A DNA stretch of 6,441 bases from an uncultured Pseudomonadales bacterium. Lineage in GTDB: Bacteria > Pseudomonadota > Gammaproteobacteria > Pseudomonadales > Cellvibrionaceae. This document shows positions 6,324-6,441 of the stretch, one piece after another. Under the pieces are notes generated by a model. It was not told where the DNA came from. It did no database searches and worked only from the letters and a program-made list of their open reading frames with translations. How positions within the stretch are numbered: the first letter of the stretch is position 1; each line of letters opens with the position of its first letter. The stretch is taken from the NCBI GenBank assembly GCA_938048505.1, contig CALIUX010000005.1:1-6441 (forward strand), given 5' to 3'. The translations under genes and the position numbers were made by a program.

Positions 6324-6441
6324 ATGCTTTATGTGATTCGCCATTTACAGGTGATTTTACCTTCAGAGCTCAATGGCCAGGCCGTGTGCTATGGCCATAC
6401 TGATTTACCTGCGCAAACACTCACAGATTCCCTACGCAAAA
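6324..6441 (+). CDS. cobC: Alpha-ribazole phosphatase, 5' part (runs off the window)
   Basis: Only the first 39 codons are present and the frame is open to the window edge. The start shows the histidine-phosphatase pattern: a first beta strand MLYVIRH with the catalytic Arg6-His7 pair, then VCYGHTDLPA (21-30), which is characteristic of the CobC branch that removes the 5'-phosphate in the last step of nucleotide-loop assembly. The Gly that usually follows the His (RHG) is Leu here (RHLQV). This position varies in CobC-like proteins, so activity is not excluded. The ATG at 6324 has TTTAGG (6310-6315) eight bases before it. It is the fourth gene of the cob cluster and the partner of cobT and cobS; the assignment fits both motif and context. 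Confidence 0.82.
   Translation, partial: MLYVIRHLQVILPSELNGQAVCYGHTDLPAQTLTDSLRK

Overview
The window carries two functional blocks, both on the + strand: a ribosome block (rpsA, dbpA) and a cobalamin (vitamin B12) late-assembly block (cobO, cobT, cobS and the start of cobC). The protein families point to a gammaproteobacterium. S1 has the six-domain form of about 560 residues, with a C-terminal tail ([10 protein letters not shown]) that I recall from Pseudomonas-type S1 proteins. The helicase is of the DbpA type, and the base composition is moderate (mid-40s % G+C by eye). A marine Oceanospirillales/Pseudomonadales-like bacterium is my best guess, with low confidence.

Layout. Positions 1-292 hold no recognisable gene; they look like the untranslated leader of rpsA, with several small inverted repeats and an A/T-rich stretch. 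rpsA (293-1978) encodes ribosomal protein S1 and ends in a textbook intrinsic terminator (2042-2074). A 130-base gap with a possible hairpin leads to dbpA (2205-3617), a DEAD-box helicase for 50S subunit assembly. Only 59 bases separate it from cobO (3677-4303). cobO and cobT (4303-5373) share one base at TAATG. cobS (5398-6240) follows after 24 bases. After an 83-base gap with a small direct repeat, cobC starts at 6324 and runs off the window end.

How the genes work together. CobO adenosylates the corrinoid. CobT makes alpha-ribazole phosphate from dimethylbenzimidazole. CobS joins that to adenosylcobinamide-GDP, and CobC removes the last phosphate. The kinase/guanylyltransferase that makes adenosylcobinamide-GDP (CobU/CobP) is not in the window and must lie elsewhere if the pathway is complete. 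I see no terminator between dbpA and cobO and no room for a cobalamin riboswitch, so the cob genes may be read partly from the dbpA transcript or from a weak promoter at the end of dbpA.

I did not find a previously undescribed system. There is no mobile element, CRISPR array, tRNA, rRNA or broken gene. The points worth a second look are the gene order (rpsA not followed by ihfB; cob genes directly behind dbpA), the possible leader structures of rpsA and dbpA, and a few local oddities.
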